From: Bacteroidota bacterium
GTDB lineage: Bacteria > Bacteroidota > Ignavibacteria > Tepidaquicellales > Tepidaquicellaceae
Assembly: GCA_018266845.1 (NCBI GenBank)
Contig: JAFDZO010000009.1
Span: 62,253-126,252 of the forward strand
Direction of reading: 5' to 3'
DNA length: 64,000 bases
Below, one piece after another: positions 60,481 to 64,000 of the stretch. Made by a program: the position numbers and the translations under genes. Within the stretch, counting starts at the first letter, position 1. Every line of letters begins with the position of its first letter. The notes under the pieces were generated by a model. That model worked only from the letters and a program-made list of their open reading frames with translations, was not told the origin of the DNA and did no database searches.

Positions 60481-60654
60481 ATGGCAAAAGAAGGTGCAAG
60501 AATAAAAATAAAGTTGGTGAGCGCTGAAGGTCCTCATAAAGGCAAATCAGTTTACGTTACAACTAAGAACAGAAATAACACAAAAGACAGACTTGAAAGA
60601 AAGAAGTATTGCAGGTGGACTAAGAAGCATATACTTCACAAGGAGACTAAATAA
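60481..60654 (+). CDS. rpmG: Ribosomal protein L33
   Basis: A 57-residue 50S protein: MAKEGARIKIKLVSAEG opening, then YVTTKNRNNTKDRLERKKYCRWTKKH and LHKETK. It is the zinc-free form: only one Cys and no CxxC pairs. It stands between tRNA-Gly and tRNA-Trp, where many bacteria of this group have tuf. Start ATG at 60481 without a Shine-Dalgarno. Confidence 0.95.
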   Translation: MAKEGARIKIKLVSAEGPHKGKSVYVTTKNRNNTKDRLERKKYCRWTKKHILHKETK

Positions 60655-60658
60655 TTCT

Positions 60659-60731
60659 ACGGGTGTAGCTCAATTGGTAGAGTAGCGGTCTCCAAAACCG
60701 TTGGTTGGGGGTTCGAGTCCCTCCTCCCGTG
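60659..60731 (+). tRNA. tRNA-Trp(CCA)
   Basis: A 73-nt cloverleaf: acceptor ACGGGTG/CTCCCGT with one T-T mismatch, anticodon stem GCGGT/ACCGT with loop CTCCAAA (anticodon CCA), T arm GGGGGTTCGAGTCCCTC, discriminator G. It lies 4 nt behind the rpmG stop and 27 nt before secE. Confidence 0.95.
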
Positions 60732-60758
60732 CCCGTTTCATTTTAAACGAATACAACA

Positions 60759-60974
60759 ATGAAAGAAAAAATTGTAGGTTTTTTCGATGACATGCTAAAG
60801 GAAATGAAAAAAGTTTCCTGGCCCAAAAAAACTGAGTTGAGAGGCTCCACAATAATTACTCTTGTTACAATGGTTATTTCGGCTGCTTTTGTCTATGGTA
60901 TAGATAAACTGATTAGCTGGGTATTAATGTTAATTTTTGGCGGTTCGTCAACAACAACGCCTCCGCAGCAATAA
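60759..60974 (+). CDS. secE: Preprotein translocase subunit SecE
   Basis: A 71-residue single-pass membrane protein. KKVSWPKKTELRGSTIITLV is the conserved SecE region, followed by the membrane helix (TMVISAAFVYGIDKLISWVLMLIFG). Together with SecY and SecG it forms the general export channel. Its stop TAA at 60972-60974 shares the A with the nusG ATG. Confidence 0.95.
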   Translation: MKEKIVGFFDDMLKEMKKVSWPKKTELRGSTIITLVTMVISAAFVYGIDKLISWVLMLIFGGSSTTTPPQQ

Positions 60975-61615
60975 TGACAGAAGAAAACTTAAATATAGAA
61001 GAACAGAATACGGAAGAAACTATTTCGGCTGAAGAAGTAAAAAGCGCAGTTGAAATCGAAGACGATGCCAATAGTCCTTACAAGTGGTATGCAGTCAGAA
61101 TTGTTTCAGGTCATGAAAATAAGGTAAAGCTTTATCTTGAAAATGAAATTAAAGCTGAAGGGCTTGAAGAAAGAATAAAGCTCGTTGTTATTCCTTACGA
61201 AAAAGTTTACGAAGTAAAAAACGGAAAGAAAAGAGTAAAACTGAAAAATTTTCTTCCCGGATATATTCTAATAAATGCGATTTTAAACGACAGTATCAGA
61301 GACTTCATTGCTAAAACCCCTTCCATTATTAATATGGTAGGTGTGAAAAAAGGCAAGAAGCTTGACCCGATTCCTCTCAGCGCAAATGAAGTAAAGAGAA
61401 TTAAAGCGCTTCTTTCGGAAGAGAACGAAACGGAAAAAATTGACATTAACTTTAATGTCGGCGATGCTGTAAAGGTTACAAGCGGTCCTTTCAATAACTT
61501 CAACGGAAATATTCTTGAAATAAATCCTGAGAAGATGAAAGTAAAAGTGATGGTAAGTATTTTCGGAAGAAAGACTCCTATCGAGCTTGAGCTAACGCAA
61601 ATAGAAAGAGAATAA
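60974..61615 (+). CDS. nusG: Transcription elongation/antitermination factor NusG
   Basis: A 213-residue protein with an acidic N-terminal extension of about 30 residues (EENLNIEEQNTEETIS), the NGN domain (KWYAVRIVSGHENKVKLYLENEI, FLPGYILINA, VGVKKGKKLDPIPLS) and the KOW motif VGDAVKVTSGPFNNFNGNI at about 160-180. It binds RNA polymerase and couples it to ribosomes. Overlaps secE by one base. Confidence 0.96.
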   Translation: MTEENLNIEEQNTEETISAEEVKSAVEIEDDANSPYKWYAVRIVSGHENKVKLYLENEIKAEGLEERIKLVVIPYEKVYEVKNGKKRVKLKNFLPGYILINAILNDSIRDFIAKTPSIINMVGVKKGKKLDPIPLSANEVKRIKALLSEENETEKIDINFNVGDAVKVTSGPFNNFNGNILEINPEKMKVKVMVSIFGRKTPIELELTQIERE

Positions 61616-61637
61616 AAGAGTTTAATTATATAATACT

Positions 61638-62063
61638 ATGGCAAAAAAAATAACAGGATACGTTAAACTTCAGATTCCGGCAGGCGGCGCAACAATGGCT
61701 CCTCCCGTAGGGCCCGCTCTCGGTCAAAGAGGTGTGAACGGTATGGAATTCTGCAAACAGTTTAATGCAAGAACTCAGGATAAAAAAGGATTAATCATTC
61801 CCGTTGTTATTACTGTTTTTTCGGACAAGTCTTTTACGTTTATTACAAAGACTCCTCCGGCTGCAACATTACTTATTAAGGCAGCAGGAATTGAAAAAGG
61901 TTCAGGTGTTCCTAATAAGAATAAAGTGGGCAAAGTTACTTTAAAACAGGTAACGGAAATTGCCACAACAAAAATGCCAGATCTCAATGCTACCACAATT
62001 GAGTCGGCTATAAATTTAATCAAAGGTACTGCCCGCAGTATGGGTATTACAGTGGAAGGTTAA
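61638..62063 (+). CDS. rplK: Ribosomal protein L11
   Basis: A 141-residue 50S protein. [37 protein letters not shown] is the N-terminal hallmark; the C-terminal RNA-binding domain has [22 protein letters not shown]. Methylated by PrmA in many bacteria. Gene order nusG-rplK-rplA is standard. Confidence 0.97.
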   Translation: MAKKITGYVKLQIPAGGATMAPPVGPALGQRGVNGMEFCKQFNARTQDKKGLIIPVVITVFSDKSFTFITKTPPAATLLIKAAGIEKGSGVPNKNKVGKVTLKQVTEIATTKMPDLNATTIESAINLIKGTARSMGITVEG

Positions 62064-62083
62064 TTTAAAAAACCGAAAGCAAA

Positions 62084-62788
62084 ATGAAACTTACAAAAAG
62101 ACAAAAAGAAAATTCAAAGATAGACGTATCCAAAGAATATGGTATCGCCGAAGCTGTTGAATTATTAAAAAAGGCAAAAACTGCAAAGTTTGACGAGTCT
62201 GTTGATATTGCGGTTCGCCTCGGAGTTGACCCGAAGCACGCTGACCAGGTTGTCAGAGGTACGGTTTCTCTTCCGAATGGAACGGGAAAAAGCGTGAAGG
62301 TGTTAGTTATTGCTAAGAATCCCGATAAACAGGAAGAAGCAAAGGCTGCGGGCGCAGACCATGCAGGTTTTGATGACTATCTAAAGCAAATCGCTGAGGG
62401 ATGGACAGATATTGATGTAATTATTGCTACACCTGACTCTATGATGGAGCTTGGTAAGATTGCAAAAATTTTAGGACCAAGAGGTTTGATGCCGAATCCG
62501 AAAAGCGGTACCGTTACAATGGATGTAGGCACGGCAGTTAAAGAAGTAAAAGCAGGTAAGATTGATTTCAGAGTAGATAAAACAGGTATTGTGCACTCAA
62601 TAATAGGGAAGATTTCGTTCGATAACGGCAAATTAAAGGAAAACATCGTAACTTTCTTAAATACTATCATCAGATTAAAACCCGCTGCTGCAAAAGGAAC
62701 TTACATTAAGAGCATTACTCTTTCCAGCACTATGGGTCCCGGAATCAAAATTGACAGGGCTTTGAATGATATGAAAGCTGCGGCTTAA
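62084..62788 (+). CDS. rplA: Ribosomal protein L1
   Basis: A 234-residue 50S protein of the L1 stalk. [35 protein letters not shown] and [17 protein letters not shown] are family signatures. It would repress its own operon by binding the mRNA in E. coli; such a site is not identified here. 20 nt after rplK. Confidence 0.97.
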   Translation: MKLTKRQKENSKIDVSKEYGIAEAVELLKKAKTAKFDESVDIAVRLGVDPKHADQVVRGTVSLPNGTGKSVKVLVIAKNPDKQEEAKAAGADHAGFDDYLKQIAEGWTDIDVIIATPDSMMELGKIAKILGPRGLMPNPKSGTVTMDVGTAVKEVKAGKIDFRVDKTGIVHSIIGKISFDNGKLKENIVTFLNTIIRLKPAAAKGTYIKSITLSSTMGPGIKIDRALNDMKAAA

Positions 62789-62838
62789 TTTTATAGGTTA
62801 GAAAATTTCCATTAAAATTAACAATACCAAGAATTTAA

Positions 62839-62990
62839 ACACCCGGTAAATAGCGTTTATTTATCGGGCTGTCTTATTTATATAAAAAAGTTTTACGCAC
62901 TCGATTAATCTCATTGTGAGGGGATTAGTCAGCCTTTTTAAATGCTTCTACATTTAAAAAAAATCTTAAACAACATTTACTTAAGAGAGA
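62839..62990 (+). ncRNA. Ribosomal protein L10 leader-like regulatory region
   Basis: The 202-nt gap before rplJ has a stem CCCG-GTAAATA paired with TATTTAT-CGGG (62842-62868, with a G-T pair) and a second stem GATTAATC/GATTAGTC (62903-62930) around CTCATTGTGAGGG. This position and layout correspond to the L10(L7/L12)4 binding leader that autoregulates rplJL; the kink-turn was not verified. Confidence 0.6.
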
Positions 62991-63524
62991 ATGAACAGAG
63001 ATCAAAAAGCTGAGTTACAGGGTGAAATTCTTGAGATGCTGGATAGCTCTTCTGCGATTTATTTAACCGATTTTGCCGGAATAACGGTAGAGCAGGTTAA
63101 TAATCTCCGCAAAGATTTCAAAAAGTCCGGTATCAGATACAAAGTTGTAAAGAATACACTTGTTAACAGGGCTCTTTCCGATTCGCAAAAGTATTCCTCT
63201 CATAAAGAATCAATTTCACCAGCTTTAAAAGGCACTACCGGAATAGTATTTGCCGGAGCCGACCCTGTAGAGCCGGCGAAGATTCTTAAAAAGCATTTTG
63301 ATAAAATTGAAAAACCGAAGCTCAAACTTGCAGTAATCGAGAATGAGATTTACGGAGATAAATCATTGAATCAAATTGCAGCGCTGCAAAGCAAACCTGA
63401 AATTATTGCCTCAATACTTGGCAGCTTAGATGCTCCTGTATCCGGCATAGTAGGTTCTATCAATGCAGTAATGAGAGACTTAGCAAGCGTTATTGAAGAA
63501 GCCGCGAAGAAAAAAGCAGCTTAA
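62991..63524 (+). CDS. rplJ: Ribosomal protein L10
   Basis: A 177-residue protein forming the base of the L7/L12 stalk. The N-terminal RNA-binding domain has SSSAIYLTDFAGITVEQVNNLRKDFKKSGIRYKVVKNTLVNRAL and the C-terminal helix binds L12 dimers. It is expected to autoregulate via the leader upstream. AGAGAG before ATG may act as weak Shine-Dalgarno. Confidence 0.96.
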   Translation: MNRDQKAELQGEILEMLDSSSAIYLTDFAGITVEQVNNLRKDFKKSGIRYKVVKNTLVNRALSDSQKYSSHKESISPALKGTTGIVFAGADPVEPAKILKKHFDKIEKPKLKLAVIENEIYGDKSLNQIAALQSKPEIIASILGSLDAPVSGIVGSINAVMRDLASVIEEAAKKKAA

Positions 63525-63587
63525 TTTATCCGGCGCTTTCAAGGCGTCGCTAACCAATTTTAAAAATTAAAAATAATAATAAATACA

Positions 63588-63965
63588 ATGTCTAAAGTAG
63601 CAGAATTAGTAGAAAAGATTGAAGCTCTTACACTTTTAGAAGCTTCTGAACTTAAAAAAGCATTAGAAGAAAAATTTGGAGTAACCGCTGCAGCACCAAT
63701 GATGATGGCAGCAGGTCCGGGCGCAGGCGCACCGGCAGCTCCTGCTGAAGAGCAGACTGAATTCACAGTTATGTTAGTAGAAGCAGGCGCACAAAAAATC
63801 AACGTAATTAAAGCAGTTAAAAATGCTACCGGTTTAGGTTTAACCGAAGCAAAAGCTTTAGTTGAAGGCGCACCGAAACCAGTAAAAGAAAACATCTCAA
63901 AAGCAGATGCTGATAAATTAAAAGCTGAATTAGAAGCAGCAGGCGCTAAAGTAGAAGTAAAATAA
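63588..63965 (+). CDS. rplL: Ribosomal protein L7/L12
   Basis: A 125-residue acidic stalk protein. N-terminal dimerisation helices ([30 protein letters not shown]), Ala/Gly/Pro-rich hinge near 35-55, and C-terminal domain with [45 protein letters not shown]. Present as multiple dimers on the ribosome, recruiting translation factors. rpoB would be expected just beyond the window. Confidence 0.97.
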   Translation: MSKVAELVEKIEALTLLEASELKKALEEKFGVTAAAPMMMAAGPGAGAPAAPAEEQTEFTVMLVEAGAQKINVIKAVKNATGLGLTEAKALVEGAPKPVKENISKADADKLKAELEAAGAKVEVK

Positions 63966-64000
63966 TTTGGCGTTACTTAGTTTTATCAGTTCATTCATAT

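Noticed and set aside
60325-60852. Minus-strand frames of 60-70 codons over tRNA-Gly and tRNA-Trp
   Set aside because: The C-terminal wording (ETGLEPATNSLEG and similar) is the known artefact of translating tRNA genes in antisense.

Overview
The window is a chromosomal segment from a low-GC bacterium of the Bacteroidota/Chlorobiota side of the tree, most likely Ignavibacteria or a close relative. The evidence is six secreted proteins ending in the type IX secretion (T9SS) sorting domain with the NYPNPFNP signature typical of that group, A-rich mostly Shine-Dalgarno-less gene starts, a Bacteroidota-type helical protein of unknown role (17312-18727), and the ribosomal/translation gene orders. 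This placement is inference; no 16S rRNA is present.

Layout. 1-128: tail of a T9SS cargo gene. 297-5778: a probable integrated element with three different tyrosine recombinases, an excisionase-like HTH protein and a membrane protein, ending next to tRNA-Ala(GGC). 6033-10581: a minus-strand cluster with an Ntn hydrolase of the choloylglycine hydrolase family, two tandem paralogous BNR-repeat T9SS cargo proteins and an AraC regulator. 10869-17217: a complete oligopeptide ABC importer operon (oppABCDF), with a hairpin behind oppA. 17312-29556: a helical unknown, small genes between hairpins, several large secreted proteins and a fatty-acid desaturase. 29861-38840: rmuC, tryptophanase, an esterase-like protein, glycogen synthase, a RusA-like/nuclease-like pair, a beta-CASP hydrolase, alkyladenine glycosylase and a frame-disrupted FKBP lipoprotein.

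38963-40606 encodes a cold-shock domain fused to a P-loop ATPase. 40722-46534 is the classic rimP-nusA-infB-rbfA-truB cluster followed by tRNA-Ser. 46962-59906 is a mixed accessory region: nucleotidyltransferase, GH5-like hydrolase, PaiB-like, TrpF, PhzF-like, a DUF1800/DUF1501 pair, a TcmP/three-Cys (Gp37/Gp68) pair, a LysE-like exporter and a RING-finger/TPR membrane protein. 60067-63965 is tRNA-Tyr, Thr, Gly, then rpmG, tRNA-Trp, secE, nusG, rplK, rplA, an L10-leader-like region, rplJ and rplL; tuf is absent from its common place between the tRNAs.

The most unusual features are (1) several compact accessory modules of unknown role that look like mobile or defence genes (TcmP/three-Cys pair, RusA/nuclease-like pair, cold-shock-ATPase fusion), and (2) a striking density of intergenic palindromes: a 138-bp tandem array, a five-hairpin element enclosed by a 13-bp outer stem, a four-hairpin cluster with trinucleotide loops, and several 100-bp inverted-repeat elements. 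At least two of these sites share a hairpin core (ACGC-TCCT-GCGT), suggesting related dispersed elements.
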